From Betaproteobacteria bacterium (GTDB lineage Bacteria > Pseudomonadota > Gammaproteobacteria > Burkholderiales > Burkholderiaceae_C), in NCBI GenBank assembly GCA_016868205.1, contig VGHR01000021.1:1-35374 (forward strand): DNA of 35,374 nucleotides. The letters run 5' to 3'. Both the position numbers and the translations under genes were made by a program. The notes under the pieces are model-generated. The model saw only the letters and a program-made list of their open reading frames with translations, did no database searches and was not told the DNA's origin. Each line of letters begins with the position of its first letter. The first letter of the stretch is position 1. Of the stretch, positions 6,670-15,206 are shown piece by piece.

Positions 6670-8541
6670 TTAACGCCCCCGCATAAACAGGGCATCGAGC
6701 TCGCGCAATGTGATTTGGCGCCAGGTGGGGCGGCCGTGATTGCACTGGTCTGAGCGCTCGGTAGCCTCCATCTGGCGCAGCAGCGCGTTCATTTCCTCCA
6801 GGCTCAGTCGGCGATTGGCGCGAACTGCACCGTGACAGGCCATGGTGGCCAGCAGTTGATTGCGCGCCTGGGTCAGTACCCGTTGGCCTTCGTGCTGTGT
6901 CAACTCGGCCAGGACGCTGCGCGCCAACTCCACCGCATCGCCCCGGGCCAAATGGGTGGGGACGGCCCGCACGGCCAGCGTCTTGGGAGACAGGACACTT
7001 AACTCCAGCCCCAACTCGCGCAGCGTGTCGCCGGCCTGCTCGGCTGTGGCGATTTCCTGGGCGGTAGCGGCAAAGCTGGCGGCAATCAGGAGGGGCTGGC
7101 TGGCAATTCCCGCTTGGTCAAGCTGCTGCTTAAGTCCTTCATAAACGATGCGCTCATGGGCTGCATGCATGTCAACCACGATCAGTCCCGCCTGGTTTTC
7201 AGCCAGGATGTAGACCCCCTGTAGTTGCGCAATTGCGCGGCCCAGGGGCCACTGGCCTTGCGGCAGTACCGAGTCGAGCGCCGCGCTGGGCAGGGCCTGT
7301 GCTTGTGGCGTGGACATATCCGCCACGCGGTCGGGCTCTTGCGCCCTGGGCCACATCGCGGCAAAGCCGGCGCTGCCCGCGGGCCTGTCCTGGAACGACA
7401 AGCCGTCCTGATGCCAGGGTATCGGGTTCGGGCTGGTCTTTGCCAGACCGACGGGGGAGGGCGCAAACGGGGTAGACGGGGGGTCGACGCCGACCGGCGA
7501 GGCGGCGCGACCGGCGCGGGGAGCAGCCAGGGCGTTTTCGACAGCGCGCAACACGGCCTGATGCACCTCGCGCCCATCGCGAAAACGCACCTCAATCTTG
7601 GTCGGATGCACATTCACATCGACGCGGCTCGGATCGATCTCCACATACAGGGCATACACCGGTTGGCGATGCCCGTGCAACACATCCTCGAAGGCGCTGC
7701 GCACGGCGTGGGCAATGACCTTGTCGCGGACAAAGCGCCCGTTGACATAGGCGAACTGCTGATCGGCCCGGGAGCGGGCCAGATCGGGCAGGCCGATGCG
7801 GCCATGCACGCGGACGGCCGGCCCTGGCCCGTTGCCGCGATAGTCGACGGCCAGCGACTGTTGGGCGAACTCCCGGCCCAGCACCTCGCCCATACGCAGG
7901 CCGGCATCGGCTTGTCCGCCGGGGTCCAGTGCGCGCCATTGTTCAATGAGCTTGCCCTCGTGCCAGATGGCAAAGCCGACATCGGGTCGCGCCAAAGCGT
8001 GTCGCCGAACCGCATCGACGCAGTGCACCAGCTCAGTGGAGTCGGCTTTGAGGAACTTGCGTCTGGCCGGCGTGGCGAAAAAAAGTTCTCGCACCTCTAC
8101 GGAAGTACCCACCGCGCGGGCGGCGGGCTTGAGTTCGCCGGTACGCGCATCGAGTTGCCAGGCATGCGCAGCCTCAGGGGTGCGCGAGAGCAACTGCACC
8201 TCGGCCACCGAGACAATGGCCGCCAGTGCCTCACCCCTGAACCCCATGGTGCCCACCGACTCGAGGTCTTGCAGCGAGCCAATCTTGCTGGTGGCGTGGC
8301 GCCGCAAGGCCATCGGCATTTCTTCGACGGTGATGCCCTGTCCGTTGTCCTCGACCCGGATCAGTCGCACGCCTGCGGCCGACAGGCGCAGCACTACTTC
8401 GCTTGCGTTTGCATCGAGGGCGTTGTCGATGAGCTCGCGAACCACCGAGGCAGGCCGCTCGATCACCTCTCCAGCGGCGATCTGGCTGATCAGCTCGTCG
8501 GGCAACTCGCGAATCGGTCGACGGTGGGGGGCGGATGGCAC
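6670..8541 (-). CDS. mutL: DNA mismatch repair protein MutL, endonuclease-type
   Basis: MutL couples MutS mismatch recognition to strand incision. The N-terminal GHKL ATPase is clear: E-L-I-D-N-A-L-D-A (about 36-44), D-N-G-Q-G-I and T-M-G-F-R-G-E-A-L. A variable linker of about 100 residues follows. The C-terminal dimerisation domain contains D-M-H-A-A-H-E-R-I-V-Y-E, which fits the D(M/Q)HA(X)2E(X)4E metal-binding endonuclease motif, and C-N-H-G-R-P-T-W near the end. E. coli MutL lacks this motif and relies on MutH, so this protein probably nicks DNA itself, as in Neisseria. Length 623 is normal. The start is GTG 8541-8539. It has no ribosome site but lies exactly 6 nt after a TACAAT box, so the mRNA is probably leaderless. 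Confidence 0.96.
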   Translation of the reverse strand: MPSAPHRRPIRELPDELISQIAAGEVIERPASVVRELIDNALDANASEVVLRLSAAGVRLIRVEDNGQGITVEEMPMALRRHATSKIGSLQDLESVGTMGFRGEALAAIVSVAEVQLLSRTPEAAHAWQLDARTGELKPAARAVGTSVEVRELFFATPARRKFLKADSTELVHCVDAVRRHALARPDVGFAIWHEGKLIEQWRALDPGGQADAGLRMGEVLGREFAQQSLAVDYRGNGPGPAVRVHGRIGLPDLARSRADQQFAYVNGRFVRDKVIAHAVRSAFEDVLHGHRQPVYALYVEIDPSRVDVNVHPTKIEVRFRDGREVHQAVLRAVENALAAPRAGRAASPVGVDPPSTPFAPSPVGLAKTSPNPIPWHQDGLSFQDRPAGSAGFAAMWPRAQEPDRVADMSTPQAQALPSAALDSVLPQGQWPLGRAIAQLQGVYILAENQAGLIVVDMHAAHERIVYEGLKQQLDQAGIASQPLLIAASFAATAQEIATAEQAGDTLRELGLELSVLSPKTLAVRAVPTHLARGDAVELARSVLAELTQHEGQRVLTQARNQLLATMACHGAVRANRRLSLEEMNALLRQMEATERSDQCNHGRPTWRQITLRELDALFMRGR

Positions 8542-8547
8542 AGATCG

Positions 8548-8553
8548 ATTGTA
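8548..8553 (-). promoter_or_regulatory. -10 box of mutL, leaderless geometry
   Basis: Reading the minus strand, TACAAT (8553-8548) is followed by exactly six bases and then the GTG start of mutL. The box differs from TATAAT at one position. No strong -35 box is seen 16-18 nt upstream. With usual spacing, transcription would begin at or next to the start codon. Confidence 0.55.
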
Positions 8554-8590
8554 GGCGGGGCTTCGCGCTGGGCCGACTCGGAGCCCATGC

Positions 8591-8596
8591 CAGAAT
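8591..8596 (+). promoter_or_regulatory. -10 box of the dedA-family gene, leaderless geometry
   Basis: CAGAAT is followed by six bases (CGCGTT) and the ATG at 8603. It is a weaker match to the -10 consensus (four of six), but its spacing is identical to that at mutL, queG and coaBC. No Shine-Dalgarno sequence precedes the gene. Confidence 0.42.
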
Positions 8597-8602
8597 CGCG
8601 TT

Positions 8603-9244
8603 ATGGAATGGATAGCCCTGCTGATCGACTTTATCTTGCATGTCGACCGCTACCTGGAGGCATTCACCCAGGATCACGGGGCCTGGGTGTACGCCCTACT
8701 TTTCTTGATTGTGTTCGTTGAGACCGGTGTGGTGCTGATGCCCTTTTTGCCCGGGGATTCTTTGCTGTTTGTCGTGGGCACCCTCTGTGGTGCCGGGCTG
8801 CTCAGCCTGCCCTTGGCGATGACGCTGCTGCTGATCGCGGCTATTGCCGGCGATCAGTGCAATTACCTGATCGGCCGCCAGGTGGGGCCACGGGTGTTTG
8901 CCTGGCCTGACTCGCGTCTGTTCAATCGGGCAGCTTTTGACCAGGCTCATCTGTTCTATGAGCGCTACGGCGGCATCACCATCATCATCGCCCGCTTCAT
9001 GCCCTTTGTGAGAACTTTCGCGCCTTTCGTGGCGGGTGTTGCCGAAATGGACCGTACCCGCTTCTTTGCCTTCAATGGGATGGGGGCGCTGTTGTGGGTG
9101 GTGGGCCTGTGCACAGCGGGTTATCTTTTCGGCAATCTGGACTGGGTGCAGAACAACCTGAGCAAGATCATCTGGGCCTTGATCATCATCCCGGGGCTGC
9201 TTGCCCTGTTCGGGTCGTGGCGGGCGCGCCGGCTACGGGCTTGA
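8603..9244 (+). CDS. DedA/SNARE-associated family membrane protein
   Basis: This 213-residue protein has several membrane segments and the DedA signatures F-V-E-T-G-V-V-L-M-P-F-L-P-G-D-S in the first re-entrant region and R-F-M-P-F-V-R-T-F-A-P-F-V-A-G in the second. The two Pro- and Arg-bearing motifs are conserved in the YqjA/YghB branch. DedA proteins are needed for membrane-potential homeostasis and are now implicated in flipping polyprenyl-phosphate or phospholipid carriers. Which lipid this one handles cannot be read from sequence. The gene is divergent from mutL with a 61-bp gap holding both -10 boxes, and it converges on amiC. Confidence 0.93.
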   Translation: MEWIALLIDFILHVDRYLEAFTQDHGAWVYALLFLIVFVETGVVLMPFLPGDSLLFVVGTLCGAGLLSLPLAMTLLLIAAIAGDQCNYLIGRQVGPRVFAWPDSRLFNRAAFDQAHLFYERYGGITIIIARFMPFVRTFAPFVAGVAEMDRTRFFAFNGMGALLWVVGLCTAGYLFGNLDWVQNNLSKIIWALIIIPGLLALFGSWRARRLRA

Positions 9245-9292
9245 GACCTGTTGGCTTGGGCTGGCGCATCGCCGTCATGCCAGCGGCTGACC

Positions 9293-10648
9293 TCAAAGCG
9301 GGCGGTTGCGCGCCAGTGGCGGGTTGCGGGCAAAGTAGCGCTCGATACCGCGCATCAGCGCCTCGGCCAGTTGCAGCTGAAAACCGCTGTCACGCAGCCG
9401 TACTTCTTCCTCCGGGTTGCTGATGAAAGCCGTCTCGACCAGCACGCTAGGGATGTCCGGTGCCCTGAGGACAGCAAATCCGGCCTGCTCGACGCGGGGC
9501 TTGTGCAGCCTGCCGACGCGGGAGAGCTCTCCGAGCATCGCGCCACCGACCTGCAGGCTGTCATTGATCTGTGCGGTGGTGCTCATGTCCAGCAGGGCTT
9601 GGCGGACGCTGGCATCGCCTACCTTGAGGTTGATGCCTCCCACATGGTCGGCAGCGTTTTCCTTGTCGGCCATCCAGCGTGCGGCCGCGCTGCTTGCTCC
9701 CCGTTCGCTGAGCACGAATACGCTGGCCCCCTGTGGGCGCGGGGTGTAGAAGGCATCGGCGTGGATGCTGATGAATAGATCGGCTCGAACCCGCCGGGCT
9801 TTTTGCACCCTGACATGCAGCGGCACGAAGTAGTCTGCTTCGCGGGTCAGGAAGGCGCGCATGCCGGGGTGGGCATTGATGCGCTCGCGCAGCAGCAGTG
9901 CCACCTGGAGCACCACATCTTTCTCGCGCGTGCCGCCCGGTCCGACGGCGCCTGGATCTTCGCCGCCGTGACCGGGATCGAGTGCCACGATGATCAGGCG
10001 GTCGGCCGGGTTGGTCGTCGGGGCAGGGGGTGTCGAGGCCTGGGGTGGGCCTGCCGGCCCGGGCTTCGAGGTGGGGCCAGCAGGGGCCACGGCCTGTGCG
10101 GGGTCGCGCCGGCTGCGCTCAGCCATGAGTTGACCGAGGGGATCCTGACTGCCGGCCTGTGGTGCCAATTCTCCCGACCGCTGCTCGATATCGCGGATCA
10201 GCACTTCCAGCGGGTCGGGCGGTCGGCTGGGGTACAGATCGAGCACGAGTCGATGCTGGTAGCTGGCGACGGGCCGCAGGCTGAAGACCTGCGGCGCAAT
10301 CGTCTGCTTCAGGTCGATGAGCAGTTGTACAGATCCGGCCGATTGCTGCGTCAACCGGATGCCGGCCACATTAGGGTCGTCCGGCCTGACTTTGCCCATC
10401 AGTTCGCGCAGTGTCGCTTGCAGCTCCACGCCCTCGATGTCCAGCACCATGCGTGCTGGATCGGCCAGCAGCCTATGACTGACCCGCAGGGCTTGGTCTG
10501 ACTCCAGCGTCACCCGGGTGTAGTCTTTCGAAGGCCAGAGCCGGACCGCCAAAATCTGAGCACCCCAGGCCAGTTGCGCGGGGCCTAGCAGCAAAACCAG
10601 GCTGCCCCTGAGCAGGGCACGGCGGCCTTGGTTGTGGGCGGGCTTCAT
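9293..10648 (-). CDS. amiC: N-acetylmuramoyl-L-alanine amidase AmiC
   Basis: AmiC is a periplasmic zinc amidase that cuts the stem peptide from muramic acid to split daughter cells. The 451-residue protein starts with G-R-R-A-L-L-R-G and a hydrophobic stretch ending A-W-G-A, a twin-arginine-type signal, consistent with Tat export of E. coli AmiC. An AMIN domain (about 30-140), a Pro/Ala-rich linker and an Amidase_3 domain (about 215-440) follow. Zinc and catalytic motifs are visible: A-L-D-P-G-H-G-G-E-D-P-G, S-I-H-A-D-A-F and V-L-V-E-T-A-F-I-S-N. The start overlaps the tsaE stop by 4 bp, so the two are translationally coupled. The tsaE-amiC order is common in proteobacteria, frequently followed by mutL and miaA. 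Confidence 0.96.
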   Translation of the reverse strand: MKPAHNQGRRALLRGSLVLLLGPAQLAWGAQILAVRLWPSKDYTRVTLESDQALRVSHRLLADPARMVLDIEGVELQATLRELMGKVRPDDPNVAGIRLTQQSAGSVQLLIDLKQTIAPQVFSLRPVASYQHRLVLDLYPSRPPDPLEVLIRDIEQRSGELAPQAGSQDPLGQLMAERSRRDPAQAVAPAGPTSKPGPAGPPQASTPPAPTTNPADRLIIVALDPGHGGEDPGAVGPGGTREKDVVLQVALLLRERINAHPGMRAFLTREADYFVPLHVRVQKARRVRADLFISIHADAFYTPRPQGASVFVLSERGASSAAARWMADKENAADHVGGINLKVGDASVRQALLDMSTTAQINDSLQVGGAMLGELSRVGRLHKPRVEQAGFAVLRAPDIPSVLVETAFISNPEEEVRLRDSGFQLQLAEALMRGIERYFARNPPLARNRPL

Positions 10649-11166
10649 CGCAGCGCCTCTGCCAAGGCCCTCCCCGTGGGACTGAAGGCTCGCACCTGCA
10701 CCTCGCGCAGGGCGGTCTCATCGGTCACCGGCCGCAGGGAAATATGCAGATTCAGGTCGGCCGGCGGTAGCCGCGATCCGGCGCGCTCGGGCCATTCGAC
10801 CAGCTTCAGGCCCGGGGCAGCGAAGACATCGCGCAGTCCGGCGTGCTCCCATTCGTCCGGATCGTTCAAGCGGTAGAAATCCAGGTGCCAGATGGCCAGT
10901 CGGCCTGGCCGGCTGATAGCCTCGTAGGTTTCGACCAGACCATAGCTCGGACTCTTGATGCGCCCCTCGATCCCCAGCGCCCTCAACAGGTGCCGCACCA
11001 GCGTGGTCTTGCCGGCGCCCAGTTGTCCCTCCAGGGTCAGCAGGGCATGACCGGCCTGGGGCAGGGCCAACAGCGCGTCGGCCAGCCTCGCTGCCCAGGC
11101 GCGGGTTTCTTCCTCGGTGTGCCAGACCGTGCTTTCTACAATCGTTGCATGCGGCAGGACGCTCAT
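10645..11166 (-). CDS. tsaE: tRNA threonylcarbamoyladenosine biosynthesis ATPase TsaE
   Basis: TsaE is the ATPase that drives turnover of the TsaBDE complex making t6A37 in ANN-decoding tRNAs. The 173-residue protein has Walker A in G-Q-L-G-A-G-K-T-T-L-V-R, then S-P-S-Y-G-L-V-E-T-Y, H-L-D-F-Y-R-L and the C-terminal L-V-E-W-P-E-R motif, all family landmarks. It overlaps amiC by 4 bp downstream. Its ATG at 11166 lies inside the 5' coding end of the divergent queG gene, so the two genes share 18 bp. No good alternative start was found downstream in the frame. Confidence 0.95.
   Translation of the reverse strand: MSVLPHATIVESTVWHTEEETRAWAARLADALLALPQAGHALLTLEGQLGAGKTTLVRHLLRALGIEGRIKSPSYGLVETYEAISRPGRLAIWHLDFYRLNDPDEWEHAGLRDVFAAPGLKLVEWPERAGSRLPPADLNLHISLRPVTDETALREVQVRAFSPTGRALAEALR
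11137..11142 (+). promoter_or_regulatory. -10 box of queG, leaderless geometry
   Basis: TACAAT is followed by six bases (CGTTGC) and the ATG of queG at 11149. The box lies inside the tsaE coding region on the other strand. No Shine-Dalgarno sequence and no strong -35 are seen. Confidence 0.55.
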
Positions 11167-12225
11167 CAGCTTGTGTCATCAATCCGGGTGTGGGCCCGCG
11201 AGCTGGGATTCTCGCAAATCGGCATCGCGGGGGTGGACTTGTCCTCGGCCGAACCCGGGTTGTCGGCATGGTTGGCCAAAGGCTTTCATGGCGGCATGCG
11301 CTACATGGCCGACCATGGCATGAAGCGCGCCCGACCGGCTCAATTGGTGCCCGGGACGGTCAGCGTCATCAGCGCTTGCATGGATTACCTGCCGGCCAAT
11401 ACGGCGCCAGATTGGACAGATGCAGAAATGCGGCGGCTGACCCGCCCCGGTGAGGCGGTGATTTCCCTGTACGCCCGAGGCCGTGACTACCACAAGGTGC
11501 TGCGTTCGCGACTGGCCCAATTGGGCTCGCGCATCGAGCAGGCGGTGGGGCCGCTGGGTCACCGCGCCTTTACCGATTCGGCGCCGGTACTCGAGGCCGA
11601 ACTGGCCGTGCGCAGCGGCCTGGGTTGGCGGGGCAAGCACACGCTGGTGCTCAATCGGCAGGCGGGCTCCATGTTCTTTTTGGGTGAAATTTTTGTCGAT
11701 CTGGCGTTGCCGCCGAGCGAGCCGGTTGAGGCCCACTGTGGCTCGTGCAGGGCCTGCATTGAAGTTTGCCCGACGCAGGCCATCGTGGCGCCCCACCAAC
11801 TCGATGCACGGCGCTGCATCTCCTACTTGACGATCGAGCACGAGGGGTCCATCCCTGAGTCCCTGCGGCCGCTGATCGGCAATCGAATTTACGGTTGCGA
11901 CGACTGCCAGTTGATCTGCCCCTGGAACAAATACGCCCAGCGCAGTCCTTTGCCGGATTTTCAGGGCAGACCCGATCTCGAACATCGGCAACTGCTGGAA
12001 CTTTGGGCCTGGACTGAGACCGAATTTCTCAGACGCACCGAGGGCAGCGCGATTCGCCGTATCGGCTACCCGCGGTGGTTGCGCAATTTGGCAGTTGCCC
12101 TGGGCAACGCCCTGCGGCAGGGGGGGGGCGAGGCCGCGCAGATTCGCGGTGCCTTGCAAAGCCGTCTTGAGGATCCGAGCGCCATGGTGCGCGAGCATGT
12201 ACGCTGGGCTTTGCAGACCGAATGA
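11149..12225 (+). CDS. queG: Epoxyqueuosine reductase QueG
   Basis: QueG reduces epoxyqueuosine to queuosine at tRNA wobble position 34, using cobalamin and two [4Fe-4S] clusters. In the 358-residue protein, the cobalamin-binding region contains F-T-D-S-A-P-V-L-E with the catalytic-type aspartate and G-L-G-W-R-G-K-H-T. The clusters are bound by C-G-S-C-R-A-C-I-E-V-C-P and Y-G-C-D-D-C-Q-L-I-C-P-W. A HEAT-like C-terminal tail follows (about 280-358). The ATG at 11149 is chosen because it gives the expected N-terminus and sits 6 nt after a TACAAT box. The upstream open frame is tsaE shadow. The gene overlaps divergent tsaE by 18 bp and ends 10 bp before the convergent AEC gene. Confidence 0.95.
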   Translation: MRQDAHQLVSSIRVWARELGFSQIGIAGVDLSSAEPGLSAWLAKGFHGGMRYMADHGMKRARPAQLVPGTVSVISACMDYLPANTAPDWTDAEMRRLTRPGEAVISLYARGRDYHKVLRSRLAQLGSRIEQAVGPLGHRAFTDSAPVLEAELAVRSGLGWRGKHTLVLNRQAGSMFFLGEIFVDLALPPSEPVEAHCGSCRACIEVCPTQAIVAPHQLDARRCISYLTIEHEGSIPESLRPLIGNRIYGCDDCQLICPWNKYAQRSPLPDFQGRPDLEHRQLLELWAWTETEFLRRTEGSAIRRIGYPRWLRNLAVALGNALRQGGGEAAQIRGALQSRLEDPSAMVREHVRWALQTE

Positions 12226-12235
12226 GTGTGCCGAC

Positions 12236-13144
12236 TTAGCGACCCGCCAGGGTCATCGCCAGCGGCAGGCTGACCAGGCCCATCAGGGTCGAGAGCGTCA
12301 CCAGGCCGGCAACCAGGGCACCGTCGTAGCCCATGCGCGCCGCCAGCACATAGGCGCTGGGGGCAGTGGGCAGGGCTGAAAAGGCCATGAGCACCAAGGC
12401 TTGTGTGGCTTCAAGCTCGAGCAGGTGCACCAGCAAAAAGGCGATCAGGGGCAGCGCCAGGTGCTTGATACCGATCAGATAAAGGCCGAGCCACCGGGCC
12501 CGCGCCAGGGCGCCCCACTGCATGCCAGCACCGGCAGCCATGAGCCCGAGGGCCAGCGAAGCCGCTCCGATGCGGCTGAGCATGGGCTCGAGGGCCGCGG
12601 GCAGGCGAAGGCCCAGTACATTGGCGAGCAAGCCGCCGAGGGTGGCCAGTATCAGGGGATTGCCCAATAGCTCTCGACCTAAATGACGCTGCGTCTGCCG
12701 TGCCATGGGCCAGACGGCAGCCGTGTTGAAAATCGGTACGCAGATGCCGATCAGTACCGCAATCAGCAGCAAGCCTTGCGCGCCGGCCAGCCTGTCAGCC
12801 AGAGCCAGACCAATAAAAGAGTTGAAACGAAATCCAATCTGCGCGGCTGCGGCATGTTCGCGCCGGTCGATCCGGGGCCCTAGCAGCGGCCAGTGGGGGA
12901 GCAGATAACTCAGGGCGATGCCTGAAGCGGCCAGCATCAGGCCACCAGCGACCAGCCCCGAGGCGGCTTGCAGATCCAGGGGGCTCTTGACGATAGAGTG
13001 AAAGAGCAGAACCGGGAACAGAAAAAAATAAACCAGCTTCTCCACCTGCTCCCAAACCGGGCGGTTCAGGGCGGTGTGGCGGCAGATCAAAAAACCACAC
13101 GCGATCAAGATGAAATCGGGCAGCAGCAGGGTCAGGTAGCTCAC
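12236..13144 (-). CDS. AEC (auxin efflux carrier) family transporter
   Basis: This is a 302-residue polytopic membrane protein with about ten hydrophobic helices arranged as two halves. Family-like features are the N-terminal [24 protein letters not shown] in the second helix, G-F-R-F-N-S-F-I-G, and [12 protein letters not shown] near the C-terminus. AEC proteins of bacteria (MdcF, YfdV and others) carry small organic anions such as malonate or oxalate. The substrate here is unknown. The start is GTG 13144-13142 with no ribosome site but with a TATTCT box exactly 6 nt upstream. The gene is divergent from the Bug receptor, which could belong to the same metabolic theme, but nothing proves that. 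Confidence 0.9.
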   Translation of the reverse strand: MSYLTLLLPDFILIACGFLICRHTALNRPVWEQVEKLVYFFLFPVLLFHSIVKSPLDLQAASGLVAGGLMLAASGIALSYLLPHWPLLGPRIDRREHAAAAQIGFRFNSFIGLALADRLAGAQGLLLIAVLIGICVPIFNTAAVWPMARQTQRHLGRELLGNPLILATLGGLLANVLGLRLPAALEPMLSRIGAASLALGLMAAGAGMQWGALARARWLGLYLIGIKHLALPLIAFLLVHLLELEATQALVLMAFSALPTAPSAYVLAARMGYDGALVAGLVTLSTLMGLVSLPLAMTLAGR

Positions 13145-13150
13145 CGCGTG

Positions 13151-13156
13151 AGAATA
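13151..13156 (-). promoter_or_regulatory. -10 box of the AEC transporter gene, leaderless geometry
   Basis: On the minus strand TATTCT is followed by CACGCG and the GTG start codon. Four of six bases match TATAAT, and the spacing of six equals that at seven other gene heads in this window. Confidence 0.45.
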
Positions 13157-13266
13157 ACCGTTCCGGCTGCGGGGTTCTCCCGATGCATCGCCGAGGTATG
13201 CCGACTAAGATGCCATCGCCTCGCGCAAGTAGTGCCCCGCTTCTGATTCGTCCAGGACTTTCCATC

Positions 13267-14235
13267 ATGATTCAACGCCGATTTGTGTTTTCTGCCGTTT
13301 TCCTCGCCAGCCTATCCGGCCTGGCCCTGGCCCAGCCCTATCCCAACAAGCCGGTGCGACTGCAGGTGCCGTTTGCTCCTGGGGGGACGACCGACATCAT
13401 CGCGCGGGTGATCGCCGATCCTCTGGCCCGGGCGATTGGGCAGAGCGTGGTCATAGAAAACCGGGCGGGTGGCGGGGGCGTGGTCGGCGCCAACGAAACA
13501 GCCAAAGCGGCCCCGGATGGCTACTCGCTGGGCGTGGGGACAGTCTCCACGACAGCCTCCAATCCCGCCATCAACCCCAAGATTCCCTACAACGTTCTCA
13601 CCGATTTCACGCCGATCATCAACATTGCGGCCACGCCTAATGTGATTGCGGTGCATCCGAGTTTCCCAGCCAAGGACTACAAGAGCTTTGTCGAGGAAGT
13701 CAAAAGGAACCCAGGCAAGTACTCCTATTCGTCCTCGGGTACCGGGGGCATTGGGCACTTGCAGACCGAGCTCTTTAAGAGTCTGACCGGAACCTTCATC
13801 ACCCACATCCCTTACCGCGGGGCGGGTCCGGCGCTCAATGACACGGTGGCCGGTCAGGTCCAGATTATTTTTGACAACCTGCCCTCGGCCCTGCCTTTCA
13901 TCCAACAGGGCCGCCTGGTTCCCATCGTGGTTGCAGCTCCGCAGCGTCTGTCGGTATTGCCCAATGTGCCCACCTTCAAGGAGGTGGGTCTCGAGCCGGT
14001 CAATCGCATGGCGTACTACGGTATCGTGGGGCCGCGCGGCCTGCCCAAAGATGTGGTCGAAAAAATCCACGCGGGTACCCGCAAGGCCCTGGAGGACCCG
14101 GCAGTGCGCAAACGCATTGAGGACACCGGCTCGCTCATCATCGGCAACACTCCCGAGCAGTTCGCGGCCCAAATCAAAGCTGAGTTCGAGGTCTACAAGA
14201 AGGTTGTGGACAGCGCCAAGCTGCGTCTGGACTGA
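13267..14235 (+). CDS. Bug-type tripartite tricarboxylate transporter substrate-binding protein
   Basis: This 322-residue periplasmic receptor opens with a Sec signal peptide (R-R-F then a hydrophobic core, cleavage near L-A-L-A-Q). The mature start P-Y-P-N-K-P-V-R-L is followed by [10 protein letters not shown], the hallmark ligand loop of Bug proteins. [15 protein letters not shown] and I-P-Y-R-G-A-G-P-A further on are also typical. The ATG at 13267 has AGGA nine bases upstream and gives a correct signal peptide. Bug proteins bind small carboxylates or aromatics for TctAB transporters. No tctA or tctB lies next to it, so it is an orphan receptor, as most Bug genes are in Bordetella and Burkholderiales. 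Ligand unknown. Confidence 0.93.
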   Translation: MIQRRFVFSAVFLASLSGLALAQPYPNKPVRLQVPFAPGGTTDIIARVIADPLARAIGQSVVIENRAGGGGVVGANETAKAAPDGYSLGVGTVSTTASNPAINPKIPYNVLTDFTPIINIAATPNVIAVHPSFPAKDYKSFVEEVKRNPGKYSYSSSGTGGIGHLQTELFKSLTGTFITHIPYRGAGPALNDTVAGQVQIIFDNLPSALPFIQQGRLVPIVVAAPQRLSVLPNVPTFKEVGLEPVNRMAYYGIVGPRGLPKDVVEKIHAGTRKALEDPAVRKRIEDTGSLIIGNTPEQFAAQIKAEFEVYKKVVDSAKLRLD

Positions 14236-14253
14236 TTTTCCGGCAGGGTGTCG

Positions 14254-14288
14254 AACCGCTGTCGCGTCCACGCTGCAGCGGTTTTTTT
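14254..14288 (+). terminator. Rho-independent terminator of the Bug receptor gene
   Basis: AACCGCTG (14254-14261) pairs with CAGCGGTT (14276-14283), with a further GCG/CGC pair closing a four-base loop inside. A run of seven T follows at 14282-14288. It starts 19 bp after the receptor stop and ends 21 bp before xerD, so xerD must have its own promoter or rely on read-through. Confidence 0.85.
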
Positions 14289-14309
14289 CTGCACGGTCGG
14301 TTCGCAGTC

Positions 14310-15206
14310 ATGAAGGCATTTAGTGATCCCGCCATCGACGCCTTCGTCGATGCCCTGTGGCTCGAGGACGGTCTGGCGCCCAATACCCTGGCCGCCTATC
14401 GGCGCGACCTGAGCCAATACGGCCTTTGGCTGCGCGCGCGTTCCAGGAGGGTTGACCAGACCCAGGAGTCCGATCTGCACGACTACTTTGCGATGCGGCA
14501 TGGTTCGACCCAGGCGACCTCGGCCAACCGCCGTTTGACGGTCTTCAAGCGCTATTTTCGCTGGGCCCTGCGAGAGGGCCGTATCGCGGTGGATCCGACT
14601 TTGCGCCTGCAGTCTGCGCGGCAGGCGCTGCGCGTTCCCAAAAGCCTGAGCGAGGCCATGGTCGATCAACTCTTGGCAGCCCCTGACCTCGATACCGCCC
14701 TGGGCCTGCGTGACAAGGCCATGCTTGAACTGCTGTACGCCAGTGGGCTGCGTGTGAGCGAACTGGTTGGCCTCAAGACCTTCCATCTGGGCATGAATGA
14801 AGGCATCGTGCGTGTCATGGGCAAGGGCAGCAAAGAGAGGCTGGTACCCTTCGGCGCGCTGGCCCGGGTCCATTTGCAGGCCTATCTGGGCCAGGCCCGC
14901 GCCGAGATTCTGGCGGGTCGGCAGTGCGAGGATGTGTTTGTCACCGCGCGCGGTCGGGGCATGAGCCGGGTGATGTTCTGGGTGCTGATCAAGAAGTATG
15001 CCTTGCAAGCCGACATCAAGGTGCCGATCTCACCGCACACGCTGCGCCATGCCTTCGCTACGCACCTGCTCAACCACGGCGCTGACCTGCGCGCGGTGCA
15101 AATGCTGCTGGGGCATGCCGATATATCGACCACAACGATCTACACCCATGTGGCGCGCGAGCGACTCAAGCAGTTGCATGCGCAGCACCATCCGCGGGGC
15201 GCTTGA
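14310..15206 (+). CDS. xerD: Tyrosine recombinase XerD
   Basis: XerD with XerC resolves chromosome dimers at dif during division. The 298-residue protein has the N-terminal SAM-like core-binding domain (about 5-90, D-G-L-A-P-N-T-L-A-A-Y-R-R-D-L) and a C-terminal catalytic domain with the full R-K-H-R-H-Y set. These are A-S-G-L-R-V-S-E-L, the G-K-G-S-K-E-R-L-V-P beta-hairpin lysine, H-T-L-R-H-A-F-A-T-H-L, L-G-H-A-D-I-S-T-T and nucleophile Y in I-Y-T-H-V. Length and N-terminus fit XerD better than XerC. It is chromosomal housekeeping rather than an integrase, as no att-like repeats or cargo surround it. Its last 41 bp overlap the 3' end of the convergent cfa frame. Confidence 0.93.
   Translation: MKAFSDPAIDAFVDALWLEDGLAPNTLAAYRRDLSQYGLWLRARSRRVDQTQESDLHDYFAMRHGSTQATSANRRLTVFKRYFRWALREGRIAVDPTLRLQSARQALRVPKSLSEAMVDQLLAAPDLDTALGLRDKAMLELLYASGLRVSELVGLKTFHLGMNEGIVRVMGKGSKERLVPFGALARVHLQAYLGQARAEILAGRQCEDVFVTARGRGMSRVMFWVLIKKYALQADIKVPISPHTLRHAFATHLLNHGADLRAVQMLLGHADISTTTIYTHVARERLKQLHAQHHPRGA

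Noticed and set aside
7225..8721. A 498-codon open frame antisense to mutL
   Set aside because: It is composed of the complement of conserved MutL codons and has no recognisable domain or promoter; mutL itself is unambiguous.
14310..15206. xerD-like recombinase as integrase of a mobile element
   Set aside because: It has XerD length and motifs and is flanked by core genes, with no direct repeats, tRNA target or cargo genes seen.
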